Shown here piece by piece: positions 1 through 5,805 of a stretch of 6,996 bases of DNA; the first letter of the stretch is position 1; each line of letters opens with the position of its first letter. The DNA is from an uncultured Eubacteriales bacterium. Lineage in GTDB: Bacteria; Bacillota; Clostridia; Lachnospirales; Lachnospiraceae. The stretch is from positions 1-6,996 of the forward strand of contig ONVB01000207.1 in NCBI GenBank assembly GCA_900321145.1. Direction: 5' to 3'. Made by a program: the position numbers and the translations under genes. A model generated the notes under the pieces. The model did no database searches, had not been told where the DNA came from, and saw only the letters and a list, made by a program, of their open reading frames with translations.

Positions 1-284
1 TAGCATTTTCGTTTATACTGCAGATATTCGATCCGGCATTTGTGGAGTTGAATTACGGGGATGCCCTCTGGTATTGCTTTGCGATAGTGACGACAATAGG
101 CTTCGGTGACATAACAGCAGTTTCAATCGTGGGCAGGATACTCTCGGTAATACTGGGAATATACGGTATAATCGTGGTAGCTTTGATCACATCGATCATA
201 GTCAACTTCTATTCTGAGGTAAAGTCGGAACCTGATGAGGTTAAGACAGAGGATGAGGATGATGAAGCCGCCGAAGAAAAATGA
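1..284 (+). CDS. Potassium channel family protein, C-terminal part (5' end outside window)
   Basis: The reading frame is open from base 3 to the TGA at 282-284, so about 93 C-terminal residues are seen; the GTG at 42 is internal, not a start. The visible part has a pore helix (around YGDALWYCFAIV), the selectivity filter TTIGFGD (codons near 87-107), and a long hydrophobic helix (GRILSVILGIYGIIVVALI and on) that would be the inner pore-lining helix. It ends in a short cytoplasmic tail very rich in Glu and Asp. This is the pattern of two-helix-per-pore ion channels (Ion_trans_2 / KcsA-like pore). GFGD in place of GYGD is a common variant. Such proteins sit in the cytoplasmic membrane and conduct K+. 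Whether upstream helices form a voltage-sensor-like domain cannot be seen. There is no sign that it belongs to the suf operon: a 233-nt gap with a palindromic repeat separates them. Confidence 0.85.
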   Translation, partial: AFSFILQIFDPAFVELNYGDALWYCFAIVTTIGFGDITAVSIVGRILSVILGIYGIIVVALITSIIVNFYSEVKSEPDEVKTEDEDDEAAEEK

Positions 285-310
285 TTCATGTATGTAGCAT
301 AAAGAGATGA

Positions 311-374
311 AAAGATCCTTCGGGTTGCGCCCCGGATTGACACGGTGTCATCCTGAGCGCAGCGAAGGATCTTT
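311..374. repeat. Palindromic intergenic repeat (REP/MITE-like, CHPERSEGS-type)
   Basis: Perfect 12-bp outer arms, AAAGATCCTTCG (311-322) and CGAAGGATCTTT (363-374), enclose further pairing: TGCGC (326-330) with GCGCA (357-361), and TGACAC (338-343) with GTGTCA (345-350). The whole 64 bp can therefore fold into one long imperfect hairpin on either strand. From memory, the core GTCATCCTGAGCGCAGCGAAGGATCT (346-371) matches a repeat found between genes in many unrelated bacteria. When translated it gives spurious peptides containing CHPERSEGS or FAALRMT, and both occur here in opposite frames. It lies between the channel gene and sufC. It lacks a clean T-tract, so I do not call it a terminator, although it could stop some readthrough. 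Confidence 0.8.
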
Positions 375-460
375 CTTGATTTACGGGAAAAAGAACAAGC
401 TCCTTTACGGCGGTTTTGTTGATAAAAGTTTTCACTATAAGCTCTTTATTTTTGGGATGA

Positions 461-488
461 TTTGGGGTATTCTTACTATTTGTACAAT
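461..488 (+). promoter_or_regulatory. Possible suf operon promoter
   Basis: The AT-rich stretch before sufC contains TACAAT (483-488; five of six matches to the -10 consensus). A weak TTTGGG (461-466) lies 16 nt upstream as a possible -35. Transcription would begin near 495, leaving about 23 nt of leader with the sufC ribosome binding site. The -10 overlaps the palindrome TTGTACAA (480-487), which could be a repressor site. An alternative pair, TTTATT (445-450) and TATTCT (468-473) at 17 nt spacing, is equally imperfect. A promoter is expected here because the first suf gene follows a non-coding gap, but the exact site is uncertain. Confidence 0.3.
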
Positions 489-517
489 TATTGGTTACGG
501 ATAGTAAGGAGAGAAAA

Positions 518-1264
518 ATGGCTGATAATTTGATTTCAATTAATGGTCTCTTCGCAGGTGTTGATGGAGAGACCATTCTTCATGATATCAACCTCGATAT
601 CAAGCGAGGAGAGACACATGTCCTTATGGGACCGAACGGCGCGGGCAAGTCCACGCTCGGCAATATACTGATGGGAAACCCGGTGTATACACTTGAAAAG
701 GGAAGCATATTCTTCGATGGCGAGGATATAACGGGTGAGTCCGCGGACAAGAGAGCGCTCCGCGGCATGTTCCTTTCGTTTCAGAATCCCCTCGAGGTTC
801 CCGGACTTACGGTCGATGCATTTATAAGAAATGCTCTCCGTGTGAAGAACGGCAGGGCTGTAAAGTTCATGCAGTATAACCGGGAGCTTACCGAGACCAT
901 GAAGATACTGAATATAGATCCTTCATATGCGGAAAGAGACCTGAATGTGGGCTTTTCGGGCGGTGAGAAGAAGAAGGCGGAGATACTCCAGCTTCTTATG
1001 CTTAAGCCCTCCTTTGCAATCCTTGACGAGACCGATTCGGGACTTGACGTGGATGCGGTAAAGACGGTATCTCTCGGAATCAAGGAGTATCAGAAGCGTG
1101 AGGACGGCGCGCTGCTTATCATAACTCACAACGCCAAGATACTTGAGTCGCTCAAGGTTGATCATACTCATATCCTTGTAAAGGGAAGGATCGTTGAAAG
1201 TGGCGACGCGTCTCTCGTTGATAAAATCAATAGAGAAGGCTTCGAGAGCTATATCACAGAATAA
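518..1264 (+). CDS. sufC: SufC, ABC-type ATPase of the SUF Fe-S cluster assembly complex
   Basis: Cytoplasmic ATPase of the SufBCD scaffold; ATP binding and hydrolysis by a SufC pair drives the conformational change in SufB-SufD needed for Fe-S cluster building. The product is 248 residues, the usual length. Walker A is GPNGAGKST (38-46). The ABC signature region GFSGGEKKK (145-153) is the form typical of SufC. Walker B ends in ILDE, with Asp170 and the catalytic Glu171, followed by the D-loop SGLD (174-177). The switch histidine is His204 (THN). I chose ATG 518 rather than the in-frame TTG at 491, because AAGGAG (506-511) lies 6 nt before 518 and homologues begin near MADNLISI. It is the first gene of the cluster. 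A 173-nt gap with a large palindrome separates it from sufB, unlike the tight spacing of the later genes. Confidence 0.96.
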   Translation: MADNLISINGLFAGVDGETILHDINLDIKRGETHVLMGPNGAGKSTLGNILMGNPVYTLEKGSIFFDGEDITGESADKRALRGMFLSFQNPLEVPGLTVDAFIRNALRVKNGRAVKFMQYNRELTETMKILNIDPSYAERDLNVGFSGGEKKKAEILQLLMLKPSFAILDETDSGLDVDAVKTVSLGIKEYQKREDGALLIITHNAKILESLKVDHTHILVKGRIVESGDASLVDKINREGFESYITE

Positions 1265-1273
1265 CAGTACACA

Positions 1274-1399
1274 ATTCAGCGGCATCCAAATACCAGATTA
1301 TATACCGTCGCGACGGGAAGTTATTTTCAAGGGGCATTTCAAAGCCCCTTGAAAATAACTATCCCAGGCAGACGGGCCGGATACTTCGTGCCGCTGAAT
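1274..1399. repeat. Nested inverted-repeat element between sufC and sufB
   Basis: Perfect 11-bp terminal inverted repeats, ATTCAGCGGCA (1274-1284) and TGCCGCTGAAT (1389-1399), bound a 126-bp element. Its centre is a 17-bp perfect inverted repeat (1319-1335 with 1344-1360). A self-complementary CCGTCGCGACGG (1305-1316) lies in the left half, and CCGTC (1305-1309) can alternatively pair with GACGG (1371-1375). The left half and the reverse complement of the right half are loosely alike between the arms, so the element is an overall imperfect palindrome, as in MITEs or other mobile palindromic repeats. I see no convincing target-site duplication and no ORF. It starts only 9 nt after the sufC stop and ends 38 nt before sufB. 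It could equally be a structured RNA element of the operon. Confidence 0.7.
1315..1365 (+). other. Very stable RNA hairpin in the sufC-sufB intercistronic region
   Basis: The 17-bp perfect stem (AGTTATTTTCAAGGGGC at 1319-1335, complement at 1344-1360) has an 8-nt loop (1336-1343). It is lengthened by GGGA (1315-1318) pairing with TCCC (1362-1365) across one bulged A (1361), giving 21 pairs. No T-tract follows, so it is not an ordinary intrinsic terminator. In an operon transcript such a hairpin could protect the 3' end of a sufC fragment from exonucleases or be an RNase III-type processing site. That role is an inference. Confidence 0.75.
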
Positions 1400-1419
1400 G
1401 TCACTATATTACATGTCAC
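1398..1419 (+). repeat. Direct repeat ATGTCAC upstream of sufB
   Basis: ATGTCAC occurs at 1398-1404 and 1413-1419, each followed by an AT-rich TAT stretch. The offset is 15 nt, about one and a half helical turns. The first copy overlaps the last 2 bases of the right arm of the palindromic element. Meaning unknown; it may be chance or a protein-binding site. Confidence 0.4.
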
Positions 1420-1437
1420 ATATAAACAGGAGATAAC

Positions 1438-2841
1438 ATGTCAGAAATCGATTTTGAAAGTATGGAGCGTGAAGCCTACGACTTTATAGACGAAGAATCG
1501 GAGGAGAACTTTTACCGCTTTAAGGAGGGACTTACCGAGGAGATAGTCTTGCGACTCTCCGAGGAGAAGCATGATCCCGACTGGATGCGGGAGTTCAGGC
1601 TGAAGTCGCTCAAGATATATGAGAAGCTTCCGGTCCCGGACTGGGGGCCGTCCATAGAAGGACTTGACATGGACAACATAGCTTCCTATGTGCGTTCCAA
1701 GTCTAATATGGTAGACAGCTGGGATGATGTCCCGGAGGATATAAAGAACACCTTTGAGAAGCTCGGTATCCCACAGGCTGAAAGAGAGTCACTTGCGGGT
1801 GTCGGCGCACAGTATGATTCGGAGCTTGTGTACCACAACGTAAGGGAAGATGTCGCTAAGAGCGGCGTGGTCTACACCGATATGGAGAGTGCGCTGACCG
1901 GGGAATATGCCGACATGGTCAGGGAACACTTTATGAAGCTTGTACCTCCTACGGACCATAAGTTTGCGGCACTTCACGGTGCGGTATGGTCGGGCGGTTC
2001 ATTTGTCTATGTTCCGAAGGGAGTACATGTGGATATACCGCTGCAGTCCTACTTCAGACTGAATGCCAAGGGTGCGGGACAGTATGAGCACACGCTTATC
2101 ATAGTTGATGAGGGTGCGGATCTTCACTTCATAGAGGGCTGCTCGGCTCCGAAGTACAATGTGGCAAATCTTCACGCGGGCTGTGTGGAGCTTTATGTGA
2201 GAAAGAATGCGAGACTTAGGTACTCGACTATCGAGAACTGGTCCAAGAATATGTATAACCTGAATACCAAGAGAGCGATATGTGAGGAAGGCGGCATCAT
2301 AGAATGGGTGTCCGGTTCATTTGGTTCGCACGAGTCCTACCTCTATCCCTCTTCGGTATTGAAAGGTGATAATTCGCATGCGGAGTTCACAGGTGTTACC
2401 TTCGCGGGCAAGGGGCAGAACCTTGATACCGGCGCAAAGATGATACACCTCGGGAAGAATACTTCTTCCTTCATAGATACCAAGTCCATATGCAAGAGCG
2501 GTGGTGTCAGCACCTACAGGAGCTCTGTTTATATAGCAAAGAGTGCCGAGGGCTCAAAGGCCTCGGTCAACTGCGGTTCGCTTATGCTTGATTCCATATC
2601 CAGATCGGATACCATACCGGCAGTCGATATAAGGACTGATAAGGCGGATGTGGGGCATGAGGCAAAGATAGGACGTATAAGCGATGAGGCGGTATTCTAC
2701 CTTATGTCGAGGGGGATAAGCGAGTCTGAGGCAAGAGCGTTGATCGTGTCGGGCTTCGCAAACCCGGTATCCAAGGAGCTTCCGCTTGAGTATGCGGCAG
2801 AGATGAACAACCTGATCAAGCTTGAGATGGAGGGCGGTTGA
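1438..2841 (+). CDS. sufB: SufB, Fe-S cluster scaffold protein
   Basis: SufB forms the SufBC2D complex with SufC and SufD, on which Fe-S clusters are made before transfer to target proteins. The product has 467 residues, normal for Firmicutes SufB. The family landmarks are present: a helical N-terminal part (about 1-100), then the beta-helix core with VPKGVHVDIPLQSYFR and the EGCSAP motif (Cys235). The C-terminal part has VNCGSLML (Cys379), VGHEAKIG (His407, Glu408) and FYLMSRGISE. By alignment from memory, Cys379 corresponds to E. coli SufB Cys405 and His407 to His433, residues tied to cluster formation; both are 26 positions earlier, which supports the match. AGGAG (1428-1432) sits 5 nt before the ATG. 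The gene is followed after one base by sufD, so the two are probably translationally coupled. Confidence 0.97.
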   Translation: MSEIDFESMEREAYDFIDEESEENFYRFKEGLTEEIVLRLSEEKHDPDWMREFRLKSLKIYEKLPVPDWGPSIEGLDMDNIASYVRSKSNMVDSWDDVPEDIKNTFEKLGIPQAERESLAGVGAQYDSELVYHNVREDVAKSGVVYTDMESALTGEYADMVREHFMKLVPPTDHKFAALHGAVWSGGSFVYVPKGVHVDIPLQSYFRLNAKGAGQYEHTLIIVDEGADLHFIEGCSAPKYNVANLHAGCVELYVRKNARLRYSTIENWSKNMYNLNTKRAICEEGGIIEWVSGSFGSHESYLYPSSVLKGDNSHAEFTGVTFAGKGQNLDTGAKMIHLGKNTSSFIDTKSICKSGGVSTYRSSVYIAKSAEGSKASVNCGSLMLDSISRSDTIPAVDIRTDKADVGHEAKIGRISDEAVFYLMSRGISESEARALIVSGFANPVSKELPLEYAAEMNNLIKLEMEGG

Positions 2842-2842
2842 T

Positions 2843-4051
2843 ATGGAGAAGAGATATACGGTTAATCACCTTCCGGTGCTTACATGGAACAAGTTAAAGA
2901 TAAATAACGCAGAGCTTGAGACAGGCGCGGCAGGCAATACTTCTGTCGGCAGGCTTGCTGTTCATGGCGATTATCCGGAAGGTATAAGTGTAAAGACAGT
3001 AAAGTCTAATGAGTTAGATGAATTGTTTAACGAATTAGACATAAATAATCCGGCTGAGCTTGTAGTCGCAGGGAAGTTCCCTATGTACAATAAGCAGCGT
3101 TTTGCCACAGGTATGGGTGCGGACATAGACAGGCTCATGGAAGAAAGTGATATCGAGACAGAGCTTATAGTCATCGACAGCTCATACAAAAAAGAGGAGC
3201 CTGTGTATATATATTATACTCCCGGAGAAGAGGATATATGCCTGACCAAGAGCGTGATCTATGCAAAGAAGGGTTCAAGGGCAAGGCTTGTGGTGGGCAT
3301 AGAAAAAACAAGCTGTAATCCCGAGTGTACCGGCATTAAGGATGGATGTGCCCCTTCGTTGGGTCGTGAAAGCGGCCTCGCGGGACTTTCAACAAGAGTG
3401 ATACTCGAAGAGGGAGCGGAGCTCACCATATACAGAGTTCAACTTCTTAACAGAGGTTACACCTTCTTTGATGACATAGGAGCGGTTAGTGACAGGAAAT
3501 CCTCTCTTGATATAGTCAAGCTTAACCTGGGTGCCGGCAGGGTATATGACGGCTTAAATGAGCTTCAGAGAGGAGAAGAGTCGGTATTCAATGTAGATTA
3601 CGGTTTCCTCGGCCTGAAGGGAAGCTTTACGGATATCAATTATAATGATGTGTTTGTAGGAAGGAAGACCAACGGTGTCATGCGCTTCTTCGGTGCACTC
3701 TTTGAGGATGCACAGAAGGCTTTCAGAGGTACTCTTGACTTCAGAGCGGGTTCCGTGAAGGCTGTCGGAGATGAGCAGGAGGATATACTTCTCTTTGGCG
3801 ATGAGGTGATCAACAAGACAATACCGCTTATACTCTGCGAGGAAGAGGACGTGGACGGAAGACATGCTGCCACCATAGGCAGGCTTTCGGACGATATGCT
3901 CTTTTATATGCAGACCAGGGGTATAAGCGAGGAAGAGGCAAAGCGTCTTATGGTAAAGGCTAAGCTGAACAGTATCAGCCGCCGTTTCCCGAAGGGTGCT
4001 CTCCGCGACAGAGCCGAGATAAAGCTCAAGGAGCTTCTGGGGAGCAGGTAA
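2843..4051 (+). CDS. sufD: SufD, Fe-S cluster assembly scaffold partner
   Basis: SufD is the SufB paralogue; the SufB-SufD pair forms the assembly site and each subunit binds one SufC. The product has 402 residues. The start is ATG 2843, one base after the sufB stop (TGA-T-ATG), with GGAGGG (2829-2834) inside the end of sufB as ribosome binding site. The frame stays open further upstream, but MEKRYTVNHLPVLTWNKL is the N-terminus expected for clostridial SufD. The C-terminal signature HAATIGRLSDDMLFYMQTRGIS is present; His341 matches the cluster-site histidine of E. coli SufD (His360). The N-terminal half is divergent, as is usual for SufD. Unusual is a cysteine cluster, Cys158, Cys162 and Cys169 (CX3CX6C), in the region entering the beta-helix core; I do not know it as a family feature. 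A 33-nt gap leads to sufS. Confidence 0.94.
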   Translation: MEKRYTVNHLPVLTWNKLKINNAELETGAAGNTSVGRLAVHGDYPEGISVKTVKSNELDELFNELDINNPAELVVAGKFPMYNKQRFATGMGADIDRLMEESDIETELIVIDSSYKKEEPVYIYYTPGEEDICLTKSVIYAKKGSRARLVVGIEKTSCNPECTGIKDGCAPSLGRESGLAGLSTRVILEEGAELTIYRVQLLNRGYTFFDDIGAVSDRKSSLDIVKLNLGAGRVYDGLNELQRGEESVFNVDYGFLGLKGSFTDINYNDVFVGRKTNGVMRFFGALFEDAQKAFRGTLDFRAGSVKAVGDEQEDILLFGDEVINKTIPLILCEEEDVDGRHAATIGRLSDDMLFYMQTRGISEEEAKRLMVKAKLNSISRRFPKGALRDRAEIKLKELLGSR

Positions 4052-4076
4052 GCGTTTTATAATAAGGATCTTGTAC

Positions 4077-4082
4077 AGAGGA
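4077..4082 (+). promoter_or_regulatory. Ribosome binding site bearing on the sufS start
   Basis: AGAGGA is the only good Shine-Dalgarno match before sufS. It ends 2 nt before the ATG at 4085 but 8 nt before the in-frame ATG at 4091. The second ATG (third codon) has the more usual spacing and may be the true start, giving a protein two residues shorter. Confidence 0.5.
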
Positions 4083-4084
4083 TA

Positions 4085-5302
4085 ATGGATATGGATATAA
4101 AAAGCATACGCAGGGATTTCTCAATCCTTGCAGATGAAAGGTATATATATTTTGACAATGCAGCGACATCGCAGCGCCCCGTGCAGGTTCTTGATGCGAT
4201 AAGCGCATTTTACAAAGAGACCAACGCAAACCCCTTAAGAGGCCTCTATGAGTGGAGTATAGGTGCCACAGACAGATATGAAAAGGCGCGCGAGAAGGTT
4301 GCACATTTTATAGGTGCCAAGCCTGAGGAGCTGATCTTCACAAGAAATACCACCGAGTCTCTGAACTTGGTTGCGTATAGCTACGGTATGAGCTTTATTA
4401 ACGAGGGTGACGAGATAGTACTTACGGTCATGGAGCATCACAGCAATATCCTTCCATGGCAGATGGTTGCAAGGCAGAGGGGCGCAAAGCTTATATTCCT
4501 TGAGCCTGATGAGGAGGGAAAGCTTCCCGAGAGCGAGTATGAGAAGATCACTGACAGGTGCAGGCTTCTTGCTGTTGGTATGGTGTCAAATGTGTATGGA
4601 GTGACTAATCCTGTAGACAGATTGATCAGGCTTGCTCATGAGAAGGGCGCGGTCGTTGTGGTAGACGGCGCACAGAGTACTCCGCATATGAAGGTCGATG
4701 TGAAGGCTATGGATGCCGACTTCTATGCGCTCTCAGGTCATAAGATGCTCGGACCCATGGGTATAGGCGCGCTCTATGGCAAAAAGGAGCTGCTTGATAA
4801 GATGCCGCCTTTCCTGACCGGCGGAGAGATGATCGAATATGTGACAAGGGATACGGCGACTTACGCCGAGCTCCCGCACAAGTTTGAGGCAGGAACCGTA
4901 AATGCGGGAGATGCCTGCGGACTTGCGGCAGCGGTTGATTACCTTGAGAATATAGGCTTTGATTTCATAAGAGAGCAGGAGGAAAAGCTTACCGGGCTTG
5001 CTCTTTCCGTCATGCAGGATATGGAGCATGTGACAATCTACGGAGCGAAGACTCCGGAGGATCACTCGGGTATCATAACCTTCAACATAGAGGGCTGTCA
5101 TCCGCACGATGTATCCTCGGTGCTTGATTCGGAGCATGTGTGCATCAGGGCGGGACACCACTGTGCACAGCCGCTTATGCAGTATATGGGAGTGAATTCG
5201 ACCGCGAGAGCGAGCATGTATTTTTACAACACTGAAGATGAGGTGATAAGGTTCACCGAAGCTTTGAAGAAAGTGAGAGGTTGGCTCGGATATGGATCTT
5301 AA
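4085..5302 (+). CDS. sufS: SufS, PLP-dependent cysteine desulfurase
   Basis: Converts L-cysteine to L-alanine, holding the sulfur as a persulfide for transfer to SufU. The product has 405 residues, typical for the SufS class of aminotransferase-fold enzymes. Seen in order: YFDNAATSQRP near the N-terminus, the MEHHSN motif (His118-His119) that packs on the PLP ring, the cofactor-site Asp in VVVDGAQS, the Schiff-base lysine Lys220 in SGHKMLGP, and the catalytic cysteine Cys360 in RAGHHCAQPLM. His341 in HPHD lies 19 residues before Cys360, as His342 does before Cys361 in B. subtilis SufS. That histidine takes over a zinc position on SufU, so this enzyme fits the SufU-dependent type. The start may be ATG 4091 instead of 4085. 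The end overlaps sufU by 11 nt. Confidence 0.97.
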   Translation: MDMDIKSIRRDFSILADERYIYFDNAATSQRPVQVLDAISAFYKETNANPLRGLYEWSIGATDRYEKAREKVAHFIGAKPEELIFTRNTTESLNLVAYSYGMSFINEGDEIVLTVMEHHSNILPWQMVARQRGAKLIFLEPDEEGKLPESEYEKITDRCRLLAVGMVSNVYGVTNPVDRLIRLAHEKGAVVVVDGAQSTPHMKVDVKAMDADFYALSGHKMLGPMGIGALYGKKELLDKMPPFLTGGEMIEYVTRDTATYAELPHKFEAGTVNAGDACGLAAAVDYLENIGFDFIREQEEKLTGLALSVMQDMEHVTIYGAKTPEDHSGIITFNIEGCHPHDVSSVLDSEHVCIRAGHHCAQPLMQYMGVNSTARASMYFYNTEDEVIRFTEALKKVRGWLGYGS

Positions 5303-5717
5303 GAATATTTACAGAGAGATAATAAATGAACATAATCTGCATCCGCAGTATAAGCTTGAGATGGAGCACCCGACATATTGCCGGCAGGGTGTGAACCCGA
5401 CCTGCGGAGATGATATAACCCTTTCGCTTAAAGTGAATGAGGACGGAGTGATAGAGAAGGTGGCATTTGCCGGATCGGGCTGTGCTGTTTCGCAGGCTTC
5501 CACCGATATCATGCTCGAACTTATCGAGGGCAAAACAAAGGAAGAAGCGCTTTCACTCAGTCAGGCATTTATGCGCATGGTAAGGGGAGAGGCGTCCGAC
5601 GAGGATATGGAGAGCTTAGAGGATGCTGCCGCGCTTGCGGATGTGGCTCATATGCCCGCACGTGTGAAGTGCGCGACTCTTGCATGGCACACACTTGAAA
5701 AGATATTGAGCGAATAA
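5292..5717 (+). CDS. sufU: SufU, zinc-dependent sulfurtransferase partner of SufS
   Basis: SufU accepts sulfur from SufS and passes it to the SufBCD scaffold; in Firmicutes it replaces SufE and is not itself thought to be the main scaffold. The product has 141 residues with the IscU/NifU-like fold. The zinc ligands expected from B. subtilis SufU (Cys41, Asp43, Cys66, Cys128) are matched by Cys38 and Asp40 in NPTCGDD, Cys64 in GSGCAVSQAS and Cys127 in RVKCATLAW. The Cys64-Cys127 interval is long, as in SufU and unlike IscU, which lacks about 20 residues there. An extra Cys30 precedes the first ligand. The ATG lies inside the last codons of sufS, so translation is probably coupled. No clear terminator follows; the next gene has its own promoter. 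Confidence 0.96.
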   Translation: MDLKNIYREIINEHNLHPQYKLEMEHPTYCRQGVNPTCGDDITLSLKVNEDGVIEKVAFAGSGCAVSQASTDIMLELIEGKTKEEALSLSQAFMRMVRGEASDEDMESLEDAAALADVAHMPARVKCATLAWHTLEKILSE

Positions 5718-5730
5718 TGCCAAAAACATA

Positions 5731-5758
5731 TTGACTTTATAGGTTATTAGCGTATAAT
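5731..5758 (+). promoter_or_regulatory. Sigma-A-type promoter for the pyridoxal kinase gene
   Basis: TTGACT (5731-5736, five of six to consensus) and a perfect TATAAT (5753-5758) are separated by 16 nt. Transcription should start near 5765, giving a leader of about 40 nt. An inverted repeat, TTATTA (5744-5749) with TAATAA (5755-5760) and a 5-nt loop, covers the -10 box and could be an operator. The promoter starts 14 nt after the sufU stop, so the kinase can be expressed separately from the suf genes. Confidence 0.75.
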
Positions 5759-5789
5759 AACACCTTGTACATAAGATAAAAAATAAAAC

Positions 5790-5794
5790 GGAGG
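5790..5794 (+). promoter_or_regulatory. Strong ribosome binding site with wide spacing for pdxK/pdxY-like gene
   Basis: GGAGG lies 11 nt before the ATG at 5806, wider than the usual 5-9 nt. TTG 5801 is nearer but is out of frame, so ATG 5806 remains the best start; the protein sequence (MKRILTIQDISCLGKCS) agrees with family N-termini. Confidence 0.6.
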
Positions 5795-5805
5795 TAAAAG
5801 TTGAT

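Noticed and set aside
307..504. Small + strand ORF (65 codons) before sufC
   Set aside because: It is produced by the palindromic repeat (contains CHPERSEGS), has no convincing ribosome binding site and its remaining sequence resembles no protein I know.
491..517. Longer SufC start at TTG 491
   Set aside because: The extension encodes MVTDSKERK, which includes the ribosome binding site that properly serves ATG 518.
286..576. Minus-strand ORF over the repeat and the start of sufC
   Set aside because: Phantom reading of the same repeat (FAALRMT) and antisense to sufC; low-complexity, no domain.
1315..1365. Intrinsic terminator after sufC
   Set aside because: The stem is strong but is followed by ATCCCAGGC, not a T-tract, and the rest of the operon lies downstream.
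1398..1426. Second promoter before sufB (ATGTCA, 17 nt, TATAAA)
   Set aside because: The spacing fits, but transcription would start about 5 nt before the ATG and lose the ribosome binding site.
2822..2842. Longer SufD start inside sufB
   Set aside because: A non-ATG start, 20 nt within sufB; ATG 2843 has a well-placed GGAGGG and the expected N-terminus.
4058..4063. TATAAT between sufD and sufS as an internal promoter
   Set aside because: No acceptable -35 box (TTCTGG region) and the genes are only 33 nt apart; likely chance in AT-rich spacer.
4733..5161. 142-codon minus-strand ORF within sufS
   Set aside because: Antisense shadow of a clearly conserved gene; its sequence shows no recognisable domain.
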